Under the pieces are notes generated by a model, which saw nothing but the letters and a program-made list of their open reading frames with translations, was not told where the DNA came from and searched no databases. From CAZCQG01 sp964500775 (GTDB lineage Bacteria > Campylobacterota > Campylobacteria > Campylobacterales > CAZCQG01): a DNA stretch of 13,313 nucleotides. Positions 13,297-13,313 of the stretch are shown in pieces. A program made the translations under genes and the position numbers. Location of the stretch: NCBI GenBank assembly GCA_964500775.1, contig CAZCQG010000055.1, positions 1 to 13,313 of the forward strand. Direction: 5' to 3'. Within the stretch, counting starts at the first letter, position 1. The number at the start of each line of letters is the position of its first letter.

Positions 13297-13313
13297 CGCG
13301 TGCCGCTCACAAA

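Overview
The window reads as chromosomal DNA of a member of the Campylobacterota (formerly Epsilonproteobacteria), most likely a free-living Sulfurimonas/Sulfuricurvum-like bacterium. The reasons are gene content and protein character: a CmoB gene followed by a FapR-like hotdog gene (as I recall from Campylobacter jejuni Cj0976-Cj0977), a nadD-rsfS pair, a short CcmA-type bactofilin, PEP synthase, and low-GC, Lys-rich proteins. The genus is an inference. I see no phage, IS, CRISPR, tRNA or rRNA.

Layout. 1-298: no convincing gene, but two nested inverted repeats that look like a structured, possibly dispersed, element, then a possible promoter. 299-3985 (+): two tandem cyclic-di-GMP signalling proteins, 15 nt apart. 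The first is REC-PAS-like-GGDEF-PilZ with a broken GGDEF signature but an intact I-site. The second is pseudo-REC-GGDEF-EAL with an intact GGDEF signature, no I-site and a broken EAL. 4007-6430 (-): ppsA, converging on that pair at a hairpin terminator. 6587-9874 (+): purL, a tiny Tyr-rich lipoprotein and cmoB, joined by overlapping ends. 9966-10433 (+): a hotdog-fold protein. 10430-11318 (-): rsfS and nadD, converging on the hotdog gene so that the stop codons overlap inside a palindromic terminator. 11377-12285 (-): a periplasmic sugar-type binding protein with no transporter genes beside it. 12366-13296 (+): ribA and a bactofilin, 1 nt apart.

How the genes work together. Most of the window is housekeeping: gluconeogenesis (ppsA), purine synthesis (purL), tRNA wobble modification (cmoB), NAD synthesis (nadD), ribosome silencing (rsfS), riboflavin synthesis (ribA) and cell shape (bactofilin). 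The signalling pair at the left is the accessory part and may form a local c-di-GMP sensing/response unit.

Most notable points: (1) nadD has no ATG, GTG or TTG in frame before its conserved N-terminal motif, and the well-placed Shine-Dalgarno points to an AUA start at 11318. A start restricted to the usual codons cuts off the ATP-binding HxGH motif. (2) The two c-di-GMP proteins show complementary loss of catalytic and allosteric motifs. (3) Two convergent genes share a palindrome that serves as terminator and makes both proteins end in RKVD. (4) The structured non-coding element lies at the left edge.
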